A stretch of DNA of 64,000 nucleotides from Lewinella sp. 4G2 (GCF_001625015.1 NZ_LVWJ02000014.1:3348001-3412000); one strand, 5' to 3'; shown: positions 48,535-57,778, numbered from the stretch's first letter. The notes: generated by a model from the sequence alone, not told the origin. Numbers and translations are program-made.

Positions 48535-50502
48535 ATGAAACACCTCAACCTGTTCCTACTTCTCCTCCTGATCACAACCGGACTGTGCGCCCAGGACCGC
48601 GAACCACTCGATATTAAATACGGGAAACTCAGCGCGGGAGAATTCTCCTACATGCCCACCGGCCGTGATTCTTCCACCGAGGCTTACGTTCTGTTTGACC
48701 GGATGAGCCTCGAAATCAATTTTGATGCTTCCAATACGCCCCGCCGGACACAGCGGGTTCACCGTCGGGTGAAACTCATTCGGGAATCCAGCTTTGACCG
48801 CGCGACGGTAGAACTGTACTACCGCCCCAAAACTGAAAGCATGACCGATATCAATGCTTGCATTTTTATTCCCGGGGAGAAAGTGGTCAAGCTGAAGGGG
48901 CGGGACTTCGTACGGTCCAAGTATAGCGATGACGTGAACCTGATTAAGTTTACTTTCCCCGGCGTGAAGGAGGGGGCGATCATTGAGTATCAGTATAATT
49001 ATTCTACCGAAAACATTGTCGTTCCCAGTCGTTTCCAGTTTCAGGAGGATATTCCGGTGCGGTACGTAGAGTACAGCTCCCGCATTCTGGACATGTTCGA
49101 GTACGTCAACATTGGGACGAGTACTAATTACGACGTCAAGCAACACCGTAACACTACGCAGCAATTAGGGAGTAGGACGCACCAGATCAACATCAACACT
49201 TTTGGGTACTACGACCTGCCTTCCTACGAATACCAGCCGTACGTCAATAACTTTTTGGATTACCTCCCGTACGTCCAATACCAGCTACGGAACTTCTACC
49301 CACCGGACGGTACCGTCCGCAAGATCTTCACGGATTGGCCGCAGACCATCAAGGCGATGGACGGCTGGACGGAGTTCGGCAAAGCCTACAAGCAAGGTGG
49401 CCTTTCCAATGGCGTTTGGAAAGTGGCCGAACCCAAATTAGCCGGCCTCACCACCGAAACGGAAAAGGCACAGGCGCTCTACGATTTCGTGATCAACAAC
49501 GTCGTCTGGAATGAGGTGCACGACTGGACGAGCGACCACTCTCCCGATCGCACTTTTGAGGCGAAGGAAGGCGACAGCGGGGAGATGGCCTTCATGCTCC
49601 TGGCCCTCCTGCGCCGTGCGGATATCGAAGCGCAACCAGCGTTGGTATCCCTTCGCGACCGGGGAGCACCGATCCAGGTCTTCCCCATCATGGCCCAATT
49701 CGAGCACGCCATGGTGTACGCCAAACTAGACGGCGAATGGACGTTCCTGGACCCTAATGACCGCCGCCGGCCAATGGGATTGCCCCGGTCCTCCGCCCTC
49801 AACGGCGCGGTGATGATTGCTGACCCGGACAATCCACGCTGGGTGGAGCCGACTACGCCCGCCGCAAAGAGCACCATCATGGTTACTGCAGATTTACAAG
49901 ATGATGGTACCGCCACCACTGAGATCATCGCCAAAAGCGATAGCTACTTTGCTTACTCGGATCGAATCCGTGTTGCCAATATGGAAGAGGATATGGAATT
50001 TCCCATCGCAGAAAACATTGCAAAGCGTTTTCCTGAGGCCTCACTCGTGGATATGGAGGTGATGGACGGAGACGTCAAAAGTGGCGACATGAAATACTCG
50101 ATGCACCTCGAAGTACCGATGGCGGACGTGGTCGATGACTACCTCTATTTGCAGCCAATTCTCGTTACTGCACTGGATAAAGAACTTGTGGACACGGAAC
50201 GCCGGCTCTACCCAATGGATTTCAACTACCCCTGGGTGAAACGCTACATCACGACCATCAATTTGCCGGAAGGGTACGTCGTCGACGAAATTCCGGAGTC
50301 CTTCATCGTGAAGTCTGAGGATGGGTCGATGGTCTCGCTGTTCCGCGTCCTCGGGCAGGAAGATGGGAAGATCAACCTGGAGCACCGCGTCAGCATCAAC
50401 CGGACGGTTTATTCGGCCGCGGAATATCCCGTGCTGAAGGAGTTGTTTGAGCTGGTCATCGAAGCGCAAGAATCCGTCATCGTACTAAAGAAGGCTAAAT
50501 GA
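48535..50502 (+). CDS. DUF3857 / transglutaminase-like exported protein 1
   Basis: Exported 655-residue protein (signal KHLNLFLLLLLITTGLCA, before QDREP). Residues 60-210 are a DUF3857 domain (VHRRVKLIRESSFDRATVELYYR, IEYQYNYSTENIVVPSRFQFQEDIPVRYVEYSSRI). Residues 290-400 resemble a transglutaminase-like fold (TEKAQALYDFVINNVVWNEVHDW, GEMAFMLLALLRRADIEAQPALVSLRDRG, FEHAMVYAKLDGEWTFLDPND), where the usual Cys of the catalytic triad appears replaced (GDSGEMAFML), with His and Asp present. The rest is DUF3858-like. Likely an outer-membrane-associated scaffold or peptide-handling protein. Its stop overlaps the next start. Confidence 0.87.
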   Translation: MKHLNLFLLLLLITTGLCAQDREPLDIKYGKLSAGEFSYMPTGRDSSTEAYVLFDRMSLEINFDASNTPRRTQRVHRRVKLIRESSFDRATVELYYRPKTESMTDINACIFIPGEKVVKLKGRDFVRSKYSDDVNLIKFTFPGVKEGAIIEYQYNYSTENIVVPSRFQFQEDIPVRYVEYSSRILDMFEYVNIGTSTNYDVKQHRNTTQQLGSRTHQININTFGYYDLPSYEYQPYVNNFLDYLPYVQYQLRNFYPPDGTVRKIFTDWPQTIKAMDGWTEFGKAYKQGGLSNGVWKVAEPKLAGLTTETEKAQALYDFVINNVVWNEVHDWTSDHSPDRTFEAKEGDSGEMAFMLLALLRRADIEAQPALVSLRDRGAPIQVFPIMAQFEHAMVYAKLDGEWTFLDPNDRRRPMGLPRSSALNGAVMIADPDNPRWVEPTTPAAKSTIMVTADLQDDGTATTEIIAKSDSYFAYSDRIRVANMEEDMEFPIAENIAKRFPEASLVDMEVMDGDVKSGDMKYSMHLEVPMADVVDDYLYLQPILVTALDKELVDTERRLYPMDFNYPWVKRYITTINLPEGYVVDEIPESFIVKSEDGSMVSLFRVLGQEDGKINLEHRVSINRTVYSAAEYPVLKELFELVIEAQESVIVLKKAK

Positions 50503-52406
50503 TGCGTGCAGTTATCCTATTGTTACTTGCCCTTTGCTCCGCACCCGCGGCAGCGCAAGATTTTCAGTATTCCATTCTAACGCTCCCCGAGAAATTGAAA
50601 GAAAACGCAAACTCCGTGGTGCGTGATTTGACGTACGATTACGTGGTGTACTCCGATCGAGAATCGACCGTAACCGTGACGGAGACAATAACTATTCTCA
50701 ACAGTAAGCACGCGTCGCTGTCGGACGTTTCGGCGAGGTACGACAAGGGTACGTCGCGGGTCACGAAATTGGAAGCAGAAATATTCGGTCCGTTGGGGGA
50801 GAAACTGGGGAAGCTCAAGAAATCAGCCATTAACGACTTTCGGGCCGTAGATGGCTTTGACGGTAACGGCCGGGTGATGTACGCTTCGATGGAGTACGCC
50901 AAGTATCCGTACACAATCGTCAAGACTTACGAAAAGAAAATGGAGGGAATCGGTATGGTAATGGGTGCCCCTTCCGTGGCGCCCTTGCAATATGATCAGT
51001 CACTCCAGCAGGCGACGATTCGAGTGACGGTGCCGGCATCCGTCGGTCTGAATGTACAGGGTAACAACATTCCGGAACCCACCATTTCTGGATCGGACCC
51101 CATGGTCTACGAGTGGAAATTGGCGGACATCCCCGCCGTAAGTCACGAAGTGCTGGCTCCGGTCTTTAGCCAGCAAATGCCCTTTCTGATCACTACTTTT
51201 AAAAAATTCAACGCGGATGGGTACGAAGGGAGTTTTTCAGACTGGAACCAACTGGGCCAATTCATGCAGCAACTCTACGTGGACCGCGACGTGCTTACCC
51301 CGGAACTCAAAGCATTGGTACACCAAGTAACCGACGACAAGGAGACCAATTTTGCGAAGATTGACGCATTGTACCGCTTAATGCAAGAGAGAACGCGCTA
51401 CATCAGCGTCCAGCTCGGCATCGGTGGTTGGCAACCTTTCCCCGTGAGCTACGTGGAGGAAAATCGCTACGGCGATTGCAAAGCGCTGAGTAACTATATG
51501 GCCGCGATGCTCAACGAAATTGGAATTGAATCCTACCACGTACTCGTGGAAGCCGGCGATGAAGTCCGGATGCCTAAATCGGAGGAATTCGCAAACCCCT
51601 ACTTCAACCACATGATCCTTTACGTCCCCGCCGAGGATATGTACCTGGAATGTACGAGCAGTAATAATCCGACGGGCTACCTGGGCAGCTTTACCGAAGG
51701 GCGAACGGTACTGCACGTCACCCCCGAAGGCGGCCGGCTAGCGGAAATCCCCCGAACCTCACCTGCTGAGAACGGACAACTACAAACCCTCGCGGTGACC
51801 GTCCTGGAAGATGGCGGCGCGGAATTGGATTTTCACAACCACTACTTCGGTACTACCCACGATCGGTACCGCAACCTGCAGGATGAATTGCCAGACCAGC
51901 GGGAGCAGATCAAAGCGCTCCACCGTACGGGAACGATCCCGGACGTCCACGGTAGTACCTACGAATTAAGCGTAGTACCGGACGCACCCGAAGCTAAGCT
52001 ACACTACCACACCAAGTTGAATAAGTACGCCCGCTCCATGGGCAAACGGATGTTTATCCCCGTCAACAAGTATTCGGCTTACGGCGTCCCCGAAAGGCTG
52101 GAAAAGCGCCGCACGGAAGTTCGGAGCGAAGAATCCCGTTTCTACGTGGATACCGTAAGAATCACCCTCCCCAATAATATGGAGATCGAAAGCCTCGGCC
52201 CCGAACGGATTGATCTCGATCACGCTGCTGGCGAATACAGGTCCACCATCGCCGTCAAGGGTAACCAATTGGAGTGGGTGCGGACGCTCAAGCTAGTACC
52301 CTTCAACATCCCCGCCACCGAGTACGATAGTTACCGCGAATTCTTCCTAGATGCTGCGAAAGCGGACGGCCGCCAGGTAGTAGTGAAGGAACGACGAACG
52401 AAGTAG
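50499..52406 (+). CDS. DUF3857 / transglutaminase-like exported protein 2
   Basis: Exported 635-residue protein, start ATG overlapping the preceding stop (ATGA), so coupled in translation. Signal peptide RAVILLLLALCSAPAAA with cleavage before QDFQY; a family A copy encodes APAAAQ exactly at this cleavage site. DUF3857 (SVVRDLTYDYVVYSDRESTVTVTETITIL, VKTYEKKMEGIGMVMGAP) is followed by the transglutaminase-like fold (ALYRLMQERTRYISVQLGIGGWQPFPVSYVEENRYGDCKALSNYMAAMLNEIGIESYHVLV, NHMILYVPAEDMYLECT), here with the catalytic Cys in YGDCKALS and a His in FNHMIL. The pair may combine one active and one inactive copy. Confidence 0.88.
   Translation: MMRAVILLLLALCSAPAAAQDFQYSILTLPEKLKENANSVVRDLTYDYVVYSDRESTVTVTETITILNSKHASLSDVSARYDKGTSRVTKLEAEIFGPLGEKLGKLKKSAINDFRAVDGFDGNGRVMYASMEYAKYPYTIVKTYEKKMEGIGMVMGAPSVAPLQYDQSLQQATIRVTVPASVGLNVQGNNIPEPTISGSDPMVYEWKLADIPAVSHEVLAPVFSQQMPFLITTFKKFNADGYEGSFSDWNQLGQFMQQLYVDRDVLTPELKALVHQVTDDKETNFAKIDALYRLMQERTRYISVQLGIGGWQPFPVSYVEENRYGDCKALSNYMAAMLNEIGIESYHVLVEAGDEVRMPKSEEFANPYFNHMILYVPAEDMYLECTSSNNPTGYLGSFTEGRTVLHVTPEGGRLAEIPRTSPAENGQLQTLAVTVLEDGGAELDFHNHYFGTTHDRYRNLQDELPDQREQIKALHRTGTIPDVHGSTYELSVVPDAPEAKLHYHTKLNKYARSMGKRMFIPVNKYSAYGVPERLEKRRTEVRSEESRFYVDTVRITLPNNMEIESLGPERIDLDHAAGEYRSTIAVKGNQLEWVRTLKLVPFNIPATEYDSYREFFLDAAKADGRQVVVKERRTK
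50541..50556 (+). repeat. Family A element, short form, at a signal-peptide cleavage site
   Basis: GCACCCGCGGCAGCGC; codons 15-20 of the second DUF3857 gene (APAAAQ), matching the AxA cleavage motif. Confidence 0.7.
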
Positions 52407-52426
52407 GTACCACCGCTACCGCCTAA

Positions 52427-52670
52427 GTGTCCCGGAGGGACACGCAAGTTAGCCCAGGGTCAAGCAGCCGCAGGCTGACGACCCTGGGTTTTCGTTATTG
52501 AGGCCCGGGGTGAACACGATTTTGATTTGTCGTTATTGACGCCTGGTAGAATACGATCTAATTCATCGTTATAGACGCCTGGTAAAACACGACCCTAGGT
52601 TTTCGTTATAGACCGCGGTTAGGCAAGTCTTTTATTCATCGTAATAGAATACCGATTGTGCAAGACCCCG
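52427..52670 (+). repeat. Type E double-hairpin element with arm array
   Basis: Small hairpin GTGTCCCGGAGGGACAC, spacer, long hairpin GCCCAGGGTC...GACCCTGGG with inner GCAGCC/GGCTG arms and tail TTTTCGTTATTG. Then four degenerate units of about 40-45 bp with TCGTTAT ends. It fills the gap between convergent genes. Confidence 0.82.
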
Positions 52671-52686
52671 GGTTAAAAGGTCGGTA

Positions 52687-55167
52687 CTACAACTCCTCCA
52701 CCGGCACCGCCGTATTCTCCACCCGCCGTTGCTTCAGGTAACGGTAAGCCAGCAAACCGGCCGCACCTAGTATAATTAACAGGCTACAGATGTAACTCAG
52801 CGTTACCCCAAGATTGTAGGAACCGGGGTTGAAAACCATTTCAATTTCGTGTTGTCCGGCCGGTACCCGAAGGCCACGTAGAATGTAATTGGTCCGGATT
52901 AACTCAGCTGGTTTACCGTCGATGGTGGCTTCCCAACCCAGGTCGGGGCCGTACCACATCTCGGAAAACACGACCAATTGTTCTGAGGGTGAATCGAAGG
53001 CGTAGGTCAGATTATCGGGGATGTACTTAGTGAGTTGAATACTGCCCTCGCCACTTGGGCTGATACCAGCTACCACGTCCGCAAAATCTTCGTGGACAAT
53101 AGCGGTCTTCTTCAGATCCTCTACGGTGCCCAAGGCTTCGAATTCAGCGGTATTACTGCTCACCACTTCGACTTGATTCACCAACCAAGCATTACCGTAG
53201 GCCGCCGGATTTTTACGGGCTTGCGGCGTGTTATTTTCACCGGGGACGATAAAGTACTTGGTGTTGAGCATGTTCAACACATCCTGATCGCGCTTCAGCA
53301 GGTAGCCGTCGATTAGATCCTGGTAACGGCGCATTTTGACGGCGGAGTAGCCACCAATGCTTTTGTGGTAGAAACTGGTGGACGCGTCGTTGAAGGTGTT
53401 GACCGTCAAATTCAGTACCCGGAAGTTGGGATCTTTATCGGCGAGGATCAGATCATCTGCCGGAGTGGTAGGTGGCCTGGTCCCTAATTTTCTTTTCCGT
53501 ACCCAAGCGTCCTCTCCAATGTATTCTTTATTGATGCCCGAGAAGTCGAACACTACCAGGGCAGCCAGGATGAGTCCCGCAATGGTGGGGTTGACTAATT
53601 GTTTAAACCAGGCAAACAATAGACCGAAGGTGAGGCCAACGTAGAGGAAACTCCGCCAGGCGCTGTCGGAGTAAGCTTCCTGGCGGGTATCCTCTAGTGC
53701 CTGGAGCAAGTTTGCGCCCACGTCAGCACCACCGAGCATTCGGCTTAGGGTAGGTGCATCATTGGCGCCCGAAAAGGTGATAAAGCTTGGCAGAACTACG
53801 GCTACCAGAAAACCTAAGGTTCCGGCAGTGATGCCAGCGTAGAGCAATTGCTTCCGCGCTCGCTCAGGAGATTTTGTCAGAGTTTTCGACCAACGGGTAA
53901 TTCCCAAGATCCCCAGGGATGCCATCATGAATGTGGTGATGGAGAGGGCGGAATTAGGCGTCCGGAATTTATTGAGGAGGGGGACATTGTCAAACAGAAA
54001 TCGGTTGAACCCTTCCAGGTTGGAGCCCATCGCCATGAGCATGATGAGGAGGGTGCCACCGCCCAACCAGGCAGCCTCGGGCCTTTTTGCCGTGAAGAGC
54101 CCGAATATGAAGATGGCCCACACCACCGCACCGAGGTAGATCGGCCCTTCCGTGAAGGGCAGGGAGCCATGGTACAGCGGCGCCATAAATTGGCTGCGAA
54201 TATTGAAGCCAGCCCGTTTGATCGCTTTTCCAAAGGATGAGGTAGAGGAAACCGTCTCTCCACTTCCGCCACCTGCTGCCATTGGGGCGTAGGTGGCAAT
54301 CGCGTCCTTGAAGCCATTACTCCACTGCATGGCGTAATCCCAATCAAGTCCAGAACCAGTGTTTGCGCCGCCAGATGAGCTGGCTACTGGCTTTTCCAGG
54401 ACCTGCCCACCCCGCATAGTTGCTGCAGCATATTCCCGGGTTGGAAGCACGTTACTCGCACCCGCGCCCAGGGCAACAATAAGTCCTACTAGCAATGCAG
54501 CACTAGCTAAAGCGAATTCCTTTAGTTTTTTCTGCCTGATTGCTTGTACCAGTTTTGCAATACCGAAAATCGGTACCGTGATCCCGAAATAGTAAAGCAT
54601 CTGCGGGTGATTCGAGAGGATAGCGAGCCCCATGCCTAGCGCAAAAAGTACCCCTCCCGCCAGGTATTTCTGTCGGAAAGCTACGATAAGCCCACTCGCT
54701 ATTAGCGGCAGATACAGCAGCGTTCTTGTCTTCGTCCCGTGCCCAGCGCCCCAGAGGACCATATTGTTGGTGGCCAGCGCAATCGCGAACGCGCCCGCTA
54801 TACTTAACCAGGGATTTACTCCTACGATGATCAGGAATAGATACGCACAGATCAAACCGCCAAAGAAGATGCCAGCTGCGCCACCCAGGTAACTCCTGAT
54901 CGGCGCTTCTAATGATCGAAGTAAGTTCCCTTTAGAAATGGTCTTGACTTGGTAGGTAGGCATCCCCCCAAAACTCGTACCCGTCCAGTTCATGCGTCGG
55001 CCTTCCGTACGCTGGTAGGCGCCCATCTCGGCGGAGGAGCCCTTGTAAGCTTCGATATCTCCCTGCCGGAGGTCCTTACCATCAAACTGCGGGGCAAAGA
55101 CGATGAACACCGCCGCGTAAAACATCACGACGGCGACGATATGTGGAATGAACTGCTTAAACTTCAT
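52687..55167 (-). CDS. YfhO-family membrane protein
   Basis: Large inner-membrane protein of 826 residues of the YfhO family. The start KQFIPHIVAVVMFYAAVFIVFAPQFDGKDLRQGD with SSFGGMPTY-like loop is typical, followed by about 12 helices (GIFFGGLICAYLFLIIVGVNPWLSIAGAFAIALATNNMVLWGAGHGTKTRTLLYLPLI) and a large extracytoplasmic region near the C-terminus ending NYILRGLRVPAGQHEIEMVFNPGSYNLGVTLSYICSLLIILGAAGLLAYRYL. Family members are thought to help in glycolipid or lipoteichoic acid glycosylation in Gram-positives; the role in Bacteroidota is not settled. It follows gpsA by nine bases. Confidence 0.9.
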   Translation of the reverse strand: MKFKQFIPHIVAVVMFYAAVFIVFAPQFDGKDLRQGDIEAYKGSSAEMGAYQRTEGRRMNWTGTSFGGMPTYQVKTISKGNLLRSLEAPIRSYLGGAAGIFFGGLICAYLFLIIVGVNPWLSIAGAFAIALATNNMVLWGAGHGTKTRTLLYLPLIASGLIVAFRQKYLAGGVLFALGMGLAILSNHPQMLYYFGITVPIFGIAKLVQAIRQKKLKEFALASAALLVGLIVALGAGASNVLPTREYAAATMRGGQVLEKPVASSSGGANTGSGLDWDYAMQWSNGFKDAIATYAPMAAGGGSGETVSSTSSFGKAIKRAGFNIRSQFMAPLYHGSLPFTEGPIYLGAVVWAIFIFGLFTAKRPEAAWLGGGTLLIMLMAMGSNLEGFNRFLFDNVPLLNKFRTPNSALSITTFMMASLGILGITRWSKTLTKSPERARKQLLYAGITAGTLGFLVAVVLPSFITFSGANDAPTLSRMLGGADVGANLLQALEDTRQEAYSDSAWRSFLYVGLTFGLLFAWFKQLVNPTIAGLILAALVVFDFSGINKEYIGEDAWVRKRKLGTRPPTTPADDLILADKDPNFRVLNLTVNTFNDASTSFYHKSIGGYSAVKMRRYQDLIDGYLLKRDQDVLNMLNTKYFIVPGENNTPQARKNPAAYGNAWLVNQVEVVSSNTAEFEALGTVEDLKKTAIVHEDFADVVAGISPSGEGSIQLTKYIPDNLTYAFDSPSEQLVVFSEMWYGPDLGWEATIDGKPAELIRTNYILRGLRVPAGQHEIEMVFNPGSYNLGVTLSYICSLLIILGAAGLLAYRYLKQRRVENTAVPVEEL

Positions 55168-55176
55168 AGAGCAATA

Positions 55177-56250
55177 TTACAAGAAATCGACGTCAACGTC
55201 GTAAGGGTAGGTAATGAGGTAATCCATCGCTTCCTTGATGGGGAAGTCTTCAAAGACGATCCGGTACAGCATCTCCGTGATAGGGACCCGCAGGCGCAAA
55301 TCTTTAGCCAGGTGGCGCGTAACCATCAGGGTACGGACGCCTTCGGCCAGTTCCTGGCTGGTCTCCATCACCTCGGCCAGTTTTTCACCGCTACCCAACC
55401 GGTAGCCAAAGGTGTAGTTGCGGCTTTTGCGAGAGGTGGCCGTGGCGATAAGGTCACCAATGCCGGCCGTCCCGAAGAAGGCGCGGTTTTCACTGCCGAG
55501 GGCGCGGCCGAAGTAGATCATTTCGTGGAGACCACGCGTGATGAGCATGGCCTGGATATTCTTGCCGAGGCCAAATCCCTTAAGAATGCCGGAACCAAGT
55601 GCAATCACGTTCTTAAGGACGCCGGCCAACTCTGCTCCTAAAAGATCGTGAGTTTCGAAGACGTGCAGTTGCTGCGAGGCCAGCACGGCCTGAGCTCGGG
55701 TGATCACTTCATCAAATTTACTGGCCACAACGGAGGCGGAGGGTTGGCCGTCCAGTAACTCCCGCGCCAGGTTAGGCCCGGTGAGGGCACCCACTCGGAC
55801 GACGACACTTTCCTCTTTAATGACGTCAGTCATCGTATGGACCTGCCGCCGGCGCAGTCCCTTTTTCGGAATGTCATTCAGTTCCACTTCCGTGATGTCA
55901 AAACCTTTGGTTCCATGAATCAGCACGTGGGCGGGCTCTAGGTACTTGGTGATGCTGCGCATCATCGTCCTGAAGTTGTTGGAAGGCACGATGGGGAAGA
56001 TCAACTGGCATTCCCCGGCCACCCGTGCCAGATCGTTCACCACCCGTACGCGGGGGTGCAGTTCAACGCCGAAGCGGAAGCGATCTTTTTGTAGTTGCTC
56101 TACCACCTGCCGGTTGCGGCTGTACACCAATACGTCAGTATTCAGTGCCATCAAGTTAGCCATAGCCGTACCGAAGGAACCGGCACCGATGATACCAACC
56201 GGTTCCGGTTTGGGGGAAGGGCTAGCTGGAGAGGCTGGGGTGGGGGGCAA
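55177..56250 (-). CDS. gpsA: NAD(P)H-dependent glycerol-3-phosphate dehydrogenase
   Basis: Cytoplasmic enzyme of 357 residues that reduces dihydroxyacetone phosphate to sn-glycerol-3-phosphate for phospholipid synthesis. The Rossmann motif VGIIGAGSFGTAMANLMA lies at about residues 18-35, after a Pro/Ser-rich N-terminal stretch. Further motifs: IFPIVPSNNFRTMMRSI, LIHGTKGFD, VGALTGPNLARELLDGQPSASVVAS, ELAGVLKNVIALGSGILKGFGLGKNIQAMLITRGLHEM with the catalytic Lys in VLKN, and FFGTAGIGDLIATATSRKSRNYTFG. The start is TTG at 56250; a usual start would be nearer VGIIGAG. It lies between the S4 protein and yfhO genes, forming an operon. Confidence 0.95.
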   Translation of the reverse strand: MPPTPASPASPSPKPEPVGIIGAGSFGTAMANLMALNTDVLVYSRNRQVVEQLQKDRFRFGVELHPRVRVVNDLARVAGECQLIFPIVPSNNFRTMMRSITKYLEPAHVLIHGTKGFDITEVELNDIPKKGLRRRQVHTMTDVIKEESVVVRVGALTGPNLARELLDGQPSASVVASKFDEVITRAQAVLASQQLHVFETHDLLGAELAGVLKNVIALGSGILKGFGLGKNIQAMLITRGLHEMIYFGRALGSENRAFFGTAGIGDLIATATSRKSRNYTFGYRLGSGEKLAEVMETSQELAEGVRTLMVTRHLAKDLRLRVPITEMLYRIVFEDFPIKEAMDYLITYPYDVDVDFL

Positions 56251-56296
56251 GGTGCTTTATTGAAGGGGTGATGGCCGCAGCGCAGCCGGGGCGAAC

Positions 56297-56689
56297 TTAC
56301 GAACTGAACTCATCATCCTTAAAGGTATCGATCTCCCGGCGCTCCCGTTTGGTGGGCCGCCCTTTGCCTTTCTCGCGAAATTCGGAACCACTCTTCCCGA
56401 CGAACCAATCCTTGAATTTAGTCAATTCTTCCTCGGGGGTGTGGTCGATGTAGGCAGTAACGGCGATCGGTGCGCCAACGCGCTTGTCCAGGATCTTTAC
56501 CACTTCGTATTCCATGTTGAAGCCGTTTCGGACGACGCTCACCCGGTCACCCACAGTAACGGAAAAGCTTGGTTTCACGACCGTCCCGTTAACACGGACT
56601 TTGTTACTTCGGACGATGTCACCCGAAAGGGTACGGCTCTTGAAAATGCGCACGGCCCAGAGCCATTTGTCAATTCTTACTTTATCCAT
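56297..56689 (-). CDS. hslR: S4-domain RNA-binding protein, Hsp15-like
   Basis: Small RNA-binding protein of 130 residues, Hsp15 family, which binds 50S subunits stalled with nascent chains. The S4 domain is MDKVRIDKWLWAVRIFKSRTLSGDIVRSNKVRVNGTVVKPSFSVTVGDRVSV, followed by a basic tail (KGKGRPTKRERREIDTFKDDE). ATG at 56689 gives the normal family start; the frame is open upstream to 56812 but that part has no family likeness. First gene of an apparent three-gene operon with gpsA (46 bp) and yfhO. Confidence 0.9.
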   Translation of the reverse strand: MDKVRIDKWLWAVRIFKSRTLSGDIVRSNKVRVNGTVVKPSFSVTVGDRVSVVRNGFNMEYEVVKILDKRVGAPIAVTAYIDHTPEEELTKFKDWFVGKSGSEFREKGKGRPTKRERREIDTFKDDEFSS

Positions 56690-56860
56690 ATTCGCCCAAT
56701 GGGTGGGGTTTGCGAAAAGTTCTGCAGTGGCCAGGACTTCCTGCTGCTTAAGGAGTCGCAAGTTAGCACGGCGGGTACCACGATTCCCTTTATTTACGTT
56801 AATCAACGTCAAATAGGGTGGCCGGCGGCTTGCTGCTATCCTTGTCGCCGATGCCCGGCT

Positions 56861-56869
56861 TACCTTTGC
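56861..56869 (+). promoter_or_regulatory. Candidate near-leaderless promoter box
   Basis: TACCTTTGC, an exact TAnnTTTG, three bases before the ATG at 56873. A TTG at 56842-56844 could be the -33 element. Transcription would start at or very near the start codon. Confidence 0.45.
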
Positions 56870-56872
56870 TCC

Positions 56873-57634
56873 ATGCGTTTCTATATATCAATTTTCGCGC
56901 TCTGCCTGCTCGCATCCTGTAACGAGGAAGTTGCGGACCCGGTCGATCTGGCTTCCGACCAGGATTACTTTCCCGTCGAGCTGAATCGCCCCGTTATTTA
57001 TGCTCAGGACAGCATCGTGTTAGTAGGGCTATCGCGTGGCGTGCGTTACGATACGGCGCGGTCGCAGGTGCGGGAGCAATTGGTTGAATCGTTCACTACG
57101 GGTGATGGGCAAACCGTCTACCGAGGGGAACGCTGGCAACGTACGGACGGATCTGCAGAATGGCAGTTTGTCCAGACGTACACCCTCCAAAAGGCGGAAA
57201 CCGCCGCCTTTCGGACCGAAGACAACCTGACCTTCACCAAGCTGATCTTCCCCATCACGCCCAACCGATCGTGGGATGGCAACGTGGCTTTCGACGTTAC
57301 CCAGGACATCCCCGTCGGCGGCGAATTCCTTGACGTTTACAACGGTTGGAATTATCGTTACGCTCCAACTATGCTGGATACAACGCTAAATGGGAATGCA
57401 CTTACCGAAACCCAACTCGTCATTCAGGCAGAGGTGAACAACGCCATTGAGTACCGGCAGGCCTTCGAACGGTATGCTCCGGGCATTGGACTGGTAGAAC
57501 GATTCCTGGATGCCCGCCACACCCAGTGCCGGAATTGCTGCAATGCCGACCTGCAAGCCTGTAGCCTTTTGCCCTGGGACGAGAAGGCGGAAAAGGGGTA
57601 CATCATCCATCAGACCCTACTCAGTTTTGAATGA
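56873..57634 (+). CDS. Hypothetical lipoprotein
   Basis: Lipoprotein of 253 residues. ATG at 56873 is chosen because it starts the signal directly (RFYISIFALCLLASC, lipobox LASC); the open frame upstream is antisense to hslR. The mature part is beta-rich (YDTARSQVREQLVESFTTGDGQTVYRGERWQRTDGSAEWQFVQTYTLQ, LTFTKLIFPITPNRSWDGNVAFD, YEQAFERYAPGIGLVERFLDA-like end). The last 40 residues hold four Cys (RHTQCRNCCNADLQACS). No family was recognised. Confidence 0.75.
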   Translation: MRFYISIFALCLLASCNEEVADPVDLASDQDYFPVELNRPVIYAQDSIVLVGLSRGVRYDTARSQVREQLVESFTTGDGQTVYRGERWQRTDGSAEWQFVQTYTLQKAETAAFRTEDNLTFTKLIFPITPNRSWDGNVAFDVTQDIPVGGEFLDVYNGWNYRYAPTMLDTTLNGNALTETQLVIQAEVNNAIEYRQAFERYAPGIGLVERFLDARHTQCRNCCNADLQACSLLPWDEKAEKGYIIHQTLLSFE

Positions 57635-57720
57635 TTAAGCATAGCAGTGGCGGTCTACAACTAGGTCAGCAGCGATATTATCTGCATTAACAAAGGATGC
57701 TTTTACTCCTCATTTCTTAC

Positions 57721-57732
57721 CTTTAGCTAAAG
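57721..57732. promoter_or_regulatory. 12-bp palindrome before the TRAP genes
   Basis: CTTTAGCTAAAG, overlapping a TACCTTTAG box at 57718-57726, 46 bp before the start of the TRAP small permease gene; possible operator or promoter. Confidence 0.35.
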
Positions 57733-57778
57733 CGTTCTACTTCCCCCAAACACCTGAACTACCTAACACACCTTACCC

